Position numbers and translations under genes: made by a program
Shown: in pieces, positions 1-7,598 of the stretch
How the letters are laid out: the number at the start of each line of letters is the position of its first letter
How positions within the stretch are numbered: the stretch's first letter is position 1
The notes under the pieces: generated by a model
Told to the model about the DNA's origin: nothing
What the model saw: only the letters and a program-made list of their open reading frames with translations
The model's database searches: none
Assembly (NCBI GenBank): GCA_050701115.1
Contig: JBOHER010000038.1
Coordinates: forward strand, 1 to 34,683
Source: JBOHER01 sp050701115
Lineage (GTDB): Bacteria > Actinomycetota > Actinomycetes > Mycobacteriales > Pseudonocardiaceae
DNA: 34,683 nt
Reading direction: 5' to 3'

Positions 1-1
1 G

Positions 2-22
2 ACCCGAACTGTCAGTTCGGGT
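2..22. terminator. Perfect inverted repeat, probable terminator hairpin of the XRE gene
   Basis: ACCCGAACTG at 2-11 is the exact reverse complement of CAGTTCGGGT at 13-22, with one central base. As RNA it folds into an 8-9 bp stem with a 3-5 base loop. It lies 21 bases past the stop of the leftward XRE pseudogene, where a terminator is expected. There is no clear U-tract, so a protein-binding palindrome is the alternative. A further TTCGGGT half-site lies at 33-39. Confidence 0.5.
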
Positions 23-43
23 GGCCTGAGCGTTCGGGTTGAT

Positions 44-1106
44 CTACAGCGGCAGGCCGGCACGGCAAGCCAGCCGGACCGCCTGCTGTGCGACCGAGCG
101 ACGTCCCCGCTCGGTGACGGCCCGCAAGATCTGGTGGGCAGCGGGTCGGTAGCGCATGTCTTCGGGCGCTTCGGCTTCGGCTGTCTGCAATAGCAAGAGG
201 GCGCTGGCGTAGTCGCGGCGTTGCTGGTAGCCCTTGGCCTGATCGAGCAGGAAGGCCACCCGGCGTTCAATCGACGGTGACCGGTCATGCTCCACCTGCT
301 CGGCCAGGCGCAGTCCTTCAACTGCCTCGCCAGTTGCGACCTCGATGCTGACGGCGTACATAGCGACGTTGGTCGGACCGAAGGCCGTCCAACAGGTGTT
401 GCGCTCACCGGTTCGATCCGCCAGCGGTGCCGAGGTCCTCAACGGCGTGCATGGCGACGTCTTCGGCACCGTCGGGCTGACCATCCGCCAACAGGACCTG
501 CGTGAGGTTCCAGTGGGCTCCCGCCAACCGAACCGGATCGTCAGCGGCTTCAGCCGCCCGTACCGCTCGGTCAGCCGCCACGAGCGACAGGTCCACCCGG
601 CCAATGCGCTTAGTGACAGTCCGGAGCAGGCCGTACAGGTCGGCGGCGCAAGCCTGGGCAGCGCGCCGGTCCCGCTGCACCGTGCCGCGGAGGATCGTCT
701 CCGTGTCGGCGATCAGACCGGGCAGTTCGGCGGTCAGAATGCTGTAGCGCTGCGGCGAGGTCTGCCAGGTTTGCCACGCCTTAAGGACCTCGTTATGAAC
801 GTCGGACAACGGAAGCGGCTCGGTTCGGCGGAGCTGCGGACCGGTCAGGGCGTCAGCGGCCGTCCCGGTGGTGCGGTGCCGGGCGGCGGCCGGCCCGGGC
901 GCCAGTAGGTCGCCCGGCTCCGCGCCTAAGACCTCGGACAGTTGGGCAAGGACTGCGATCGTCGGCAGCTTCTGCCCTCGTTCGATTTGATAGAGGTAGT
1001 CCGGCGTGTTCCCGGTCAGTCCGGCCACAACTGTCTTGGTCTTGTGGACGGTGGTCCGGTAGAACCGAACCCGTTCGCCCACCAGGCGCGCCAAATCGCC
1101 GTTCAT
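44..1106 (-). pseudogene. XRE-family helix-turn-helix regulator, frameshifted and internally deleted
   Basis: The N-terminal part is a helix-turn-helix domain (about residues 5-65) with the usual XRE pattern of a TPDYLYQIERG recognition helix followed by a PTIAVLAQLSEVL helix. A helical TPR-like region typical of roughly 400-residue actinobacterial XRE regulators follows. The reading frame stops at 405. The C-terminal part (ERNTCWTAFGPTNVAM to the stop at 44) continues in another frame, joined near 410-440. Compared with the family, about 40 residues of the TPR region seem to be missing at the junction, so this is a deletion that also shifts the frame rather than a single-base error. The start is taken as ATG 1106, with GGAGGG 12 bases upstream; TTG 1130 is possible. 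It is divergent from the HAD gene. The truncated 233-residue protein would keep its DNA-binding domain. Confidence 0.75.
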
Positions 1107-1147
1107 GCCGTTTCCGGACCCTCCCGCCAAGGCCGTGACCAGGCCAG

Positions 1148-1176
1148 ATGGTATCGCGCCGCGATCGGTCCGTCAC
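1148..1176 (-). promoter_or_regulatory. Candidate XRE promoter with a palindromic operator
   Basis: On the minus strand a -35-like GTGACG (1176-1171), a 17-base spacer and a -10 TACCAT (1153-1148) precede the XRE start at 1106. The spacer contains a perfect 13-base palindrome at 1153-1165 (ATCGCG, C, CGCGAT) that touches the -10 box. A palindrome between -35 and -10 is a classic repressor position, so autoregulation by the XRE protein is plausible. The promoter is inferred from sequence alone. Confidence 0.4.
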
Positions 1177-1196
1177 GGGATGGCAAACTCTGGCGC

Positions 1197-1914
1197 ATGG
1201 CCGCGCTCACTGAAACACCCCGCACGCTGGTCTTGTGGGACGTCGACCACACCCTGATTGAAACGCGGGGCGTTGGGCGAGCCATCTACGACCGGGCATT
1301 CCCGGCCGCCACCGGGAAGCCCCTGGAGAAGTTAGCCAAGATTTCGGGCCGGACGGAACTCGACATCATGGCTGAGTCGCTACGTATCAACGATATCGAG
1401 CCGACAGATGGGGCCATTGAGAACCTGGCTACGGCCCTCGTCCAGGGGTATGAGAACGCTCGCGCCGAGCTGGCTACCACCGGGCGCGCTCTCCGTGGCA
1501 CGAAGGACACGCTCGAGACGTTGGCGGCCGACCCGACGATTCACCAGGGTGTCGTGACCGGCAACCTCCGCGAGGTAGCCCGCATCAAGCTCGAGGTCTT
1601 CGGCCTTCACCGGTACCTGGACCTGGATAGCAGCGCCTACGGTGACGATGACGCCCAGCCGCCCGGCACTGGTCGCCATCGCTGCGCGGCGGGCGATGGA
1701 GCGGACCGGCAGCCGGTTCGACAACGGCCATACCGTGCTAATTGGTGACACACCGAACGACGTCCAGGCGGGAACTACCGCCGGGGTGCGAGTCATCGGA
1801 GTAGCGAGCGGCAAGAGCACAAGCGACGATCTCCGGGCGGCAGGCGCAAGTGCAGTGCTGGCCGATCTGAGGAGCCTAGATGCGCTTGTTCGCTTGATCA
1901 GGAACGCAGCGTAG
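1197..1914 (+). pseudogene. HAD-family hydrolase broken by a one-base frameshift
   Basis: The first part opens with the HAD nucleophile motif DVDHT (residues 13-17) and a helical cap domain, and runs in frame to about 1650. The second part (RPALVAIAARRA, then the acidic motif GDTPNDVQAG near 1747-1776) lies in the +1 frame and ends at 1914. Removing one C from the CCC at 1654-1656 restores one continuous protein of about 238 residues, the normal length for a phosphoglycolate phosphatase-like HAD enzyme. The start is ATG 1197, with a CAAACT box 7 bases before it and no clear ribosome site. HAD genes of this type are often found beside XRE regulators in actinomycetes. A sequencing error in a C run cannot be excluded. 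Confidence 0.75.
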
Positions 1915-1919
1915 TAGTC

Positions 1920-2036
1920 GTGCCGTGCAAGTAGCCTCGGCGGTATGCGGGCGTGCCGCCAACGATCGCGTGGACCTTCATGGCGAGCTTTGGGTCGTTG
2001 ATCCCCAGAACTGGGCGGCAAGCTGGTGGTCCACCC
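1920..2036 (-). pseudogene. Fragment of an archaeal-type AAA ATPase (DUF234-associated family)
   Basis: On the minus strand about 40 codons read VDHQLAAQFW, then, after one frame slip at the G run 2003-2006, NDPKLAMK and KVHAIVGGTPAYRR. The pattern FWGI-DP-LA-VHA-VGGTPAYRR is recognisable from the middle of DEXX-box ATPases with a C-terminal DUF234 domain, which are normally 450-500 residues long. No ATPase motifs or C-terminal domain are present, so this is a decayed scrap. It fills much of the 315-base gap between the HAD gene and the protease; I see nothing else clear in 2037-2200. Confidence 0.5.
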
Positions 2037-2207
2037 GGGGCAGTCCCGATATTGGTGACATCGAGGTGACGGGGGCGGCGTTGATGCCGGGCACAGTCGA
2101 CTGAGTACCGGCGGTGCCCTTGCTGTCAACAAGAATGCCCCGATTGGTGATTGTCCCGGGTACCCTTGAACACTGAACGGCATCGGCCGAGCAGCAGGCA
2201 TCATCGA

Positions 2208-2224
2208 CCCCCCTTTGGGAGGGG
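2208..2224 (+). promoter_or_regulatory. Hairpin that can hide the protease ribosome-binding site
   Basis: Six C residues (2208-2213), TTT, then GGGAGGGG (2217-2224) can fold into a 6 bp G-C stem with one bulged A and a 3-base loop. The 3' arm is the ribosome-binding site of the protease gene, 4 bases before ATG 2229. This could limit translation of the protease; the effect is inferred. Confidence 0.4.
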
Positions 2225-2228
2225 CGGC

Positions 2229-3560
2229 ATGGCCACCTTCTGTCAAAGCTGTGGGCTTCCGATCGGCGAGGACTGGAAGTTCTGTCGGTTATGCGGGTCC
2301 AGGATCGACGTGGCTCAACCTCTCGGTCACGATCATGAGCACCCCGTGCAGGTGACGCTGCCGCCGCCTTATCGGCCTGCCCGTTCTCGCCGCCACCTCA
2401 TCGCTGTCGTCGTGGTCCTTCTTGCCGTGGTCGGTGTCGGTGCTGGGGTCGGCGCCGCTCTCACGATGTCCAGGGATGTTGACCGCGAGGTGGGGACTGA
2501 TCAGACGGTTGTTGCTCCTGCCTCCCCTACCAGAATTGCTGCGCCGACTTCCGACCCGGTACCTACTGCCGCTGGATTCAGCGCGGCGTTCGATCGCACC
2601 GGTTCCGGAGTGGCGGAGATCGAGGCGATCTCGTGCGACGGGGGTGGGTCTGGCACCGGTTTCCTGATCGAAGACGGGTTGGTCGCCACGGCCGCGCACG
2701 TGGTCGCGGACGCCACCACTGTCGCTGTGACCGTTGGCGAATCGGTCACCACCGGGCGGATCATCGGTTTCGACCCCGCGCTGGACGTTGCGCTGCTGGA
2801 AACCTCCCGCCGCATCGACGGGTACCGCTTCGTCTTCGCCGAGACCCCACCCAGAGTCGGGGACCCGGTAGCAGCCATCGGGTTCCCCGAGGGCAACCCG
2901 ATGTCGTTGACACAGGGCGTGATCAGCGGGCTGGAGCAAGGATTGATCCAGACCGACGCCGCCCTTAATCCCGGGAACAGTGGCGGACCGCTGCTCGATC
3001 TCGACGGCGACGTACTCGGCGTGGTGGTGGCACGCCACGTTTACGCCGAGGGCATCGCGTGGGCGGTCGCCGGCGATGAGGTCGAGCCGCAACTCGACCA
3101 TTGGCGGCGCAATCCCCAGGCACAGCCCGACCCGGGATGCGACGACCCGTTCGGGCCTGCCGGAACTCCCACAATCCCCGACGACGCCGACCAGGCGGCC
3201 GAGGGCATCGCCTGGACGCTGGCCGACTATTTCACCGGGATCAACAGTGCCGACTACAGCTTGGCCTGGGACCAGCTCTCTCCGGCCGCTCAGCAGCGCA
3301 GCCGGTACGACGAGTTCGCCGCTGGCGTCTCCACCAGCTATGACTTCAACTTCGCGATACACGACGTCGTTCGGATGGGCGTGGACGCTGTGCAACTGCA
3401 TCTGACCTTCACCAGCATTCAGGCTCCGGGCTTGGGTCCTGAGGGTGAATCGTGCACCGACTGGTCGCTCGACTACACGATGCGCCGGTTCGGGGAGCGC
3501 TGGTTCATCGATCGCGTCCTCGGCCACGCAGGCGGCCTGCCAAGTCAGCCCTGCATGTGA
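2229..3560 (+). CDS. Zinc-ribbon, membrane-anchored trypsin-like serine protease with an NTF2-like tail
   Basis: The 443-residue protein has four visible parts. A zinc ribbon is formed by Cys5, Cys8, Cys19 and Cys22. A single membrane helix spans about residues 57-79, preceded by an RSRRH stop-transfer signal, so the C-terminal part should be outside the cell. A chymotrypsin-fold HtrA/DegP-like protease domain covers about 110-300, with catalytic His157 (TAAHVV), Asp186 (LDVAL) and Ser251 (NPGNSGGP). A C-terminal domain of about 125 residues, with spacing typical of NTF2/SnoaL-like folds, follows. No PDZ domain is seen. The start is ATG 2229, which sits directly before the CxxC motif and after GGGAGGGG. 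The cytoplasmic zinc ribbon with an external protease suggests a regulated surface protease; its substrate is unknown. Confidence 0.85.
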   Translation: MATFCQSCGLPIGEDWKFCRLCGSRIDVAQPLGHDHEHPVQVTLPPPYRPARSRRHLIAVVVVLLAVVGVGAGVGAALTMSRDVDREVGTDQTVVAPASPTRIAAPTSDPVPTAAGFSAAFDRTGSGVAEIEAISCDGGGSGTGFLIEDGLVATAAHVVADATTVAVTVGESVTTGRIIGFDPALDVALLETSRRIDGYRFVFAETPPRVGDPVAAIGFPEGNPMSLTQGVISGLEQGLIQTDAALNPGNSGGPLLDLDGDVLGVVVARHVYAEGIAWAVAGDEVEPQLDHWRRNPQAQPDPGCDDPFGPAGTPTIPDDADQAAEGIAWTLADYFTGINSADYSLAWDQLSPAAQQRSRYDEFAAGVSTSYDFNFAIHDVVRMGVDAVQLHLTFTSIQAPGLGPEGESCTDWSLDYTMRRFGERWFIDRVLGHAGGLPSQPCM

Positions 3561-3569
3561 GGCCGGCCG

Positions 3570-4595
3570 CTACACGGGCAGCGGTGCGCGGTTCGTCTCG
3601 CCGTGTCGTGGTTCGAGAGCGCCGGATGCGATGATCTCCGCCCGTAGGCGAGCTTCTGCGTCCTCCCAGAGTTTGCCGAGCTTGATGTCGATGTCGGGTC
3701 GTGCAAGCTGCTTCCCGCCAGGACTGGGCGTGATCTCCCCGAACACGATCCCGTCGGTCTGCTCGTAGAAATCCAGGCGTACGAACGGAGTCGGCAGGGC
3801 CGCGGACAATCGAGCAGCGGCCTCGACCAACTGCTCTCGGAAGAGCGGCTCGGGCAGTGTGGAATCGGTCTCCAGATGCAGCATGGCATCGCCGAGATCC
3901 GTGCCGTCGGGATCGAAGTACCGCACCCGAAGCTGGTCATGGCCCCGACTGCCGTTGGCGTTGCGGACCATCATCATGCCCACGGTGCCGTAGAAGCAAT
4001 AGATCTTGATGTCCAGAGCGAGACCCGGCCGGTCGGGGTATGGGGACGTCAGTAGTTCCTCGGCGAACAGTTCGGCACTGACCTCGCCGGTCGCAGCCCG
4101 GCGCCGCAGCATCTCGGCCACGTCATCCCGGGTGACCGTACCGTTCTCGCCGAGCAGGTCGCGGTAGGTGCCGCCATCCTGCACCAGCGGCACCACCCCG
4201 GTCGCTGACCAACCGTCACACGTCTTGAGCACGAACCGGTCGGGCAGCGCATCCCATTCGATCGAGGCGGCATCCGGGAAATGACCAAAGATCCGGGGTG
4301 TTCGAATGCCGTGGCTGCCGGCGAAATCGTAAGCGGCGTGTTTCGGGTTGACCTGCCAGATGGTGTCCCTTGAGGCGTGTACCGGGAGCAACTCGCCGAC
4401 TCGGCGGGCCTCGTGGTGCTTGAAGAAGAAGGACGGCCGATTGACCCTGCCTCGCTGGGTGGCCGACTTCTCCTGCTTGGCCCGCAGTGCCCGCACTTCG
4501 GCCTGCGCGGCAAGCAGAGAGGCCTTCTGCTTGGCGATCAGCTCATCACGCCATTCGACCCGTCCGATCCTTCGGGTCAACACATGAAAGCCCAT
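3570..4595 (-). CDS. TupA-like ATP-grasp protein (copy 1)
   Basis: The 341-residue protein matches the TupA-like ATP-grasp family, named after the Bacillus halodurans gene needed for teichuronopeptide. An N-terminal helical, partly coiled-coil segment (about 15-50) precedes the ATP-grasp region. Typical stretches are FVLKTCDGWSATGV (nucleotide-binding lysine region), LDIKIYCFYG and the metal-binding LDFYEQTDGIVFGEITPSPG, with Glu287 in FGEITPSP. ATP-grasp enzymes activate a carboxylate as an acyl phosphate and couple it to an amine, so an amide-forming step on a surface glycan is the likely role; the substrate is unknown. The closely similar copy at 13561-14568 shares the whole domain order. 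The start is ATG 4595, just after AAAGGTGGAGGT. It runs convergently toward the protease, 9 bases apart. Confidence 0.8.
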   Translation of the reverse strand: MGFHVLTRRIGRVEWRDELIAKQKASLLAAQAEVRALRAKQEKSATQRGRVNRPSFFFKHHEARRVGELLPVHASRDTIWQVNPKHAAYDFAGSHGIRTPRIFGHFPDAASIEWDALPDRFVLKTCDGWSATGVVPLVQDGGTYRDLLGENGTVTRDDVAEMLRRRAATGEVSAELFAEELLTSPYPDRPGLALDIKIYCFYGTVGMMMVRNANGSRGHDQLRVRYFDPDGTDLGDAMLHLETDSTLPEPLFREQLVEAAARLSAALPTPFVRLDFYEQTDGIVFGEITPSPGGKQLARPDIDIKLGKLWEDAEARLRAEIIASGALEPRHGETNRAPLPV

Positions 4596-4650
4596 ACCTC
4601 CACCTTTTACGATCTCTGCGAGTATCGCGAGTTATGTCATGAACAGCGCG

Positions 4651-4656
4651 ACTTTA
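4651..4656 (-). promoter_or_regulatory. Candidate -10 box for TupA-like copy 1
   Basis: On the minus strand TAAAGT lies about 55 bases upstream of ATG 4595. It fits the actinobacterial TANNNT -10 consensus and would give a leader of roughly 50 bases. No convincing -35 element is visible. Confidence 0.3.
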
Positions 4657-4693
4657 GCGCAGTGACCTTATCCTGGACCGCGCGGACGCGTGA

Positions 4694-5119
4694 AAACGGA
4701 AGCCGAACATCCACGAACTGCTCGACAAGATCGGACTGACTTTCCGCGTGACCCCGGTGTTCGCGGGAAGCTCCTACACCTGGGAGCTGATGAGGCTGCT
4801 CGAACAGGATCCCTTGCCGCGCTTCGATTTCGCCTACATCGACGGCGGCCACACCTGGGACGTCTCCGGGTTCGGATTCCTGCTCGTCGATCGGCTACTC
4901 GCACCGGGCGGATGGGTGCTCTTCGACGACCTCGACTGGACGCTGGGCGGCTCGCCGTCCATGCGCAAGACGGATTGGGTCAAGGCGCTGCCGGAGGAGG
5001 AGCGCACCACGCCGCAGGTGCGCAAGGTCTTTGAGGTTCTGGTGCGTACCCACCCCGATTACATCGATGTGCACGAGCATGGCGGCTGGTGCTGGGCGAG
5101 GAAGTCGCCCAGCCCCTAG
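4694..5119 (+). pseudogene. 3' part of a class I SAM-dependent methyltransferase, 5' end lost
   Basis: The frame is open from just after a TGA at 4691-4693 to TAG at 5119 and encodes HELLDKIGLTF, YTWELMRLLEQ, FDFAYIDGGHTWD and LLAPGGWVLFDDLDW. These are the later strands of a Methyltransf_24/TylF-like Rossmann domain. The SAM-binding glycine-rich motif I and everything before it (about 100 residues) are missing, and the break lies beside the divergent TupA-like gene. GTG 4748 could start a 123-residue product, but it would lack the cofactor site. It is most likely a remnant of a glycan-modifying methyltransferase truncated when the flanking DNA was rearranged. Confidence 0.7.
5091..5113. terminator. 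Hairpin between convergent genes, possible bidirectional terminator
   Basis: GCTGGGCGA (5091-5099), a 5-base loop, and its exact complement TCGCCCAGC (5105-5113) form a 9 bp GC-rich stem. It overlaps the end of the methyltransferase remnant and lies 12 bases beyond the stop of the leftward secreted-protein gene. No U-tract follows on either strand. Confidence 0.5.
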
Positions 5120-5124
5120 CACCA

Positions 5125-6048
5125 TTACTTGCCTGCGCGCTGCGCCGCGATGTACGCGGCGGCCTTCCGCTGCCGCTCAGTCGTGGCGTCGTCCTGCTGG
5201 CCCTGCACGGCCGCGCCAGCGATGTTCACCTGTGCGGGGTGGCCCACGGCGAACCCGGTCGCATCCAGAACGAGGTGCGTCGTGGCGTGCGTGTACAGGT
5301 AGACGTAATCGCTGATGTCCCCGTCCAGGAAGCCGATGCCGGACACAGCGAAGTTGCCGACAACCTGGCCCGCGACGTAGTTCACCGTCGCGGTTCCGGG
5401 GGCACCGCCCGGGTCTTCGGGGAGCAGAGTGGCGAATCCAGCACTCAGCGGGCTGACCACGGTGACGTTGCAGTTCACTGCGGTGCCGAACACCACCAGG
5501 CCGTCGAGGCGAATCTTGATCGTCCGGCCTGCCTTCAGCCGACCCTGGGAGTCGAGGGCGCTGCCGGGGTTGACGATATTTGAGCGGCCCGCCGAGGAGC
5601 GGGTGTCCAGCACCCGCTCCGGGGTGATCGGCACCAGCATGTTCGCGTTGGCCGTGGTGTAGGCGAAACCGACGATCGGCTCGGTGAGACCCGATTCGGC
5701 ACCCGCGTGAGTGACGGCTAGGTCGCCCGAGTAGTTGAACAGGTCCCCACTGCGCGACTCCGAGTTCGGCAGCACGCTGGGGTTGGCGACCGGCGCCAGC
5801 CGCAACGGCGCGGCGTTCGCCGGGCTGGTGTTCGTCAACTCCAGAGTGCCCTGGGCAGCCGTGCTGGTGAGGTCGGTCTTGCTGGCACCAGCGTTGTTGA
5901 GCTCGCCCTGATTCACCGGATCACCAGGTGCCGCGCTCGCCGCGGGAGCCAGAACCGCGCCAACGGCACCGGCACCCGCCAGACCTGCCAGCACCGCACC
6001 ACCGCGAGCCAGCATCGCTCGTCTGCCGTGCTGAATTTCCTCGCTCAT
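5125..6048 (-). CDS. Tat-type secreted protein with one VLDTR domain
   Basis: This 307-residue protein starts with HGRRAMLARGG followed by a long Ala/Gly-rich hydrophobic stretch and an ASA-AP cleavage site near residue 39, which resembles a twin-arginine signal peptide. Residues 40-138 show no recognised domain. Residues about 140-280 form one copy of the actinobacterial VLDTR domain (ITPERVLDTR, NCNVTVVSPL, TATVNYVAGQVVGNFAVSG, HLVLDATGF). The same domain occurs three times in the subtilisin at 26811-29972. The function is unknown; an extracytoplasmic, possibly wall- or glycan-associated role is inferred. The start is ATG 6048, 7 bases after GGAGGA; an upstream in-frame extension to 6099 is less likely because it would precede the signal peptide. 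Confidence 0.8.
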   Translation of the reverse strand: MSEEIQHGRRAMLARGGAVLAGLAGAGAVGAVLAPAASAAPGDPVNQGELNNAGASKTDLTSTAAQGTLELTNTSPANAAPLRLAPVANPSVLPNSESRSGDLFNYSGDLAVTHAGAESGLTEPIVGFAYTTANANMLVPITPERVLDTRSSAGRSNIVNPGSALDSQGRLKAGRTIKIRLDGLVVFGTAVNCNVTVVSPLSAGFATLLPEDPGGAPGTATVNYVAGQVVGNFAVSGIGFLDGDISDYVYLYTHATTHLVLDATGFAVGHPAQVNIAGAAVQGQQDDATTERQRKAAAYIAAQRAGK

Positions 6049-6326
6049 CTGCGTTCCTCCCTGCCGCCCTCGTTTCCCACGTCCCACCCTCGAGGGCACC
6101 TATGTGCGGCAGGTCGTGTACGAGCGCGTCACTCGTCCGAGGGATTATGCACGACGGTGGGCGGAATCCGTAGCCCTGAGCTGTCCATGTCTTACGTTCG
6201 GAACATCCGGTTCTCGAGTTTCGCAGTTTGAGGTCTCGGTCCGGCGGCCTGTGTTGCTGCGCTGGGCTGTTCGGGTGATGATGATCTTGCTCGGCGTGTT
6301 GTGATGATCTTTCCGTAGAACGTGAA

Positions 6327-6380
6327 GAAGCATCGACGGTCTCACAACTGTCCGCAGAGGAAAGTTCCCGTCGATGCTTC
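6327..6380 (+). repeat. 13-base inverted repeat enclosing the transposase start
   Basis: GAAGCATCGACGG (6327-6339) and its exact complement CCGTCGATGCTTC (6368-6380) flank 28 bases. The right arm contains ATG 6374 of the transposase remnant, so the RNA hairpin would hide the start codon. Insertion sequences use such hairpins to block translation of read-through transcripts. Alternatively the repeat belongs to the left end of the element. Confidence 0.6.
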
Positions 6381-6670
6381 AAGGCCTGACCCTACCTGAT
6401 TCGTGGCGCACGCTGCTGGAGACCTTCCGGCCGGTGTTTCGCTGGTCGTCAACGTTTACGTTGTTCTCGGTGCGGGCGACCGGGCTGGTCGCGCGGACCG
6501 CGCGGCGCACCGTGGTCGGGATGCTCGCCGGGGCGGGGATGGCCGCGGTGGTGTCGTACTTGACGACCGCGCACCTCTCGTGGGCCAGCGCTCCCGGCAG
6601 CTCGGGGAACGCACATGCAGCAGCTGATGCGGAATGGCGGCTGCGGCATCATTTACTCCTGTTCGCGTGA
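6374..6670 (+). pseudogene. Truncated DDE transposase, N-terminal remnant
   Basis: The first 60 residues (GLTLPDSWRTLLETFRPVF, TGLVARTARRTVVGMLAG, AGMAAVVS) look like the N-terminus of a large DDE transposase of the IS701-like type. After about 6555 the sequence departs from the family and stops at 6670, so the DDE catalytic core is absent. It is an insertion sequence remnant. Around it, 6105-6326 and 6671-6785 show no convincing gene on either strand; they probably hold the rest of the decayed element and leader DNA. Confidence 0.55.
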
Positions 6671-6785
6671 TCGACCCCCCATGGTCGCAGCCGATCATCG
6701 CGGTGTTGCGCTGCGGCGTACGCGAGGCGGGTTTCTCCGCATCAAGAAACTGAACTCACGCGGAAACGCATGACTTCTGCGCTAG

Positions 6786-6860
6786 TCGCGGGATCCGCGC
6801 ACCCATCGCGCCGGTCACGACGTGCTCGTCAGGTTGATCGAGCAGGGGGCGTCCGCGTGA
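6786..6860 (+). pseudogene. C-terminal tail of a lost gene upstream of the nucleotidyltransferase
   Basis: After an in-frame TAG (6783-6785), 24 codons ending HDVLVRLIEQGASA run to TGA 6858-6860. They overlap the GTG start of the next gene as GTGA, and the next gene's ribosome site (AGGGGG) lies inside them. This is the arrangement of a translationally coupled upstream gene whose body has been deleted. The family cannot be identified from so short a tail. Confidence 0.4.
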
Positions 6861-7465
6861 TCGCGCAGCCGCGGTTGGGTAGCTGCGTGCTGCCGCCGCT
6901 GAACCCAGAGCTGGACGGACTATGGGACGCGATCTTGGACCTGGCCGAGGATCTGTCGCCCCGAGGCTGGGTGCTCGTCGGCGGGCAGATGGTGATGCTG
7001 CACGGCCTGGCCGCCAGGCGGGTCGCCACGCGTGCGAGTAACGACATCGATCTGCTGGCCGATCTGATCACGGCTCGCGGCGCGGTCGGTGAATGTGTCC
7101 GTGCGGTACGGCGGCTGGGGTTCGAGCCGGTCGAGGCGAACGGGCGATGGCTGCTGCACCGGTTTGTGCCCGGGGACCAGGCGGTGGTCGACGTCCCGGT
7201 GCCGTCGCCGCTGGGCGCGTTGATGCTCAAGGCGGCGGCCTACCGGGCCGACAATCGCGACCGCGACCGGCACGCCTACGACGCGGCGTTCCTCTCCTCG
7301 CTGATCACCGACCCGCTCGCGGCTCGCGACTCGTTCAAGAGCAGCGACCGCAAGCGGCTGCGCGCTCTCGACGAGGTCCTGGCCGACCGCGGGCACGACG
7401 CCTGGCGTGCTCTTGGTGACCAGGCCGAGGACGGCTTCGCCCGCTGGCGGCAGCTGACCAGCTGA
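6857..7465 (+). CDS. Nucleotidyltransferase-fold protein, AbiEii-like
   Basis: This 202-residue protein carries the nucleotidyltransferase signature: VGGQMVMLHG (glycines 42-43) and SNDIDLLADL (Asp63 and Asp65), with a later acidic position in QAVVDV. It resembles the AbiEii/toxin-like MNT family, which is usually coded after a small partner protein. Relative to related proteins the segment between QAVVDV and PSPLGALMLKAAAY seems about 30-40 residues short, so an in-frame deletion is possible. The start is GTG 6857, 7 bases after AGGGGG and overlapping the upstream stop; the 29 upstream in-frame codons lack support. With no intact partner, a working toxin-antitoxin pair cannot be claimed. Confidence 0.65.
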   Translation: MIAQPRLGSCVLPPLNPELDGLWDAILDLAEDLSPRGWVLVGGQMVMLHGLAARRVATRASNDIDLLADLITARGAVGECVRAVRRLGFEPVEANGRWLLHRFVPGDQAVVDVPVPSPLGALMLKAAAYRADNRDRDRHAYDAAFLSSLITDPLAARDSFKSSDRKRLRALDEVLADRGHDAWRALGDQAEDGFARWRQLTS

Positions 7466-7507
7466 CATCGGCCCGGGAGCTGACGAGAATTCAGGGGAGC
7501 CGATGTC
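7464..7507. terminator. Inverted repeat after the nucleotidyltransferase, possible terminator
   Basis: GACATCGGC (7464-7472) overlaps the stop codon and is exactly complementary to GCCGATGTC (7499-7507). Within the 26-base gap CTGA and TCAG can pair as well. The loop is long, so the call is tentative. Confidence 0.3.
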
Positions 7508-7598
7508 ACAGACCGCCCCATTTCCAGGCCTTCTCTTCGTATCCGGTTAGCGTTCCCGGTAAAAACGACGTGTCCGCGGGCCCGGCGAGCCCCGGCCC

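Noticed and set aside
942..1196. In-frame upstream extension of the HAD gene
   Set aside because: It runs antisense through the XRE coding region and has no HAD-like content; DVDHT should be close to the N-terminus, which ATG 1197 gives.
2289..3527. Long open frame antisense to the protease
   Set aside because: It is a GC-codon shadow of a gene with clear catalytic motifs and shows no family of its own.
6087..6096. CCCTCGAGGG palindrome upstream of the Tat-secreted protein gene
   Set aside because: It is only 10 bases long in GC-rich DNA and has no tie to a promoter element, so chance is likely.
6786..7465. A complete toxin-antitoxin system
   Set aside because: No complete partner gene exists; only a 24-codon tail remains and the nucleotidyltransferase looks shortened.
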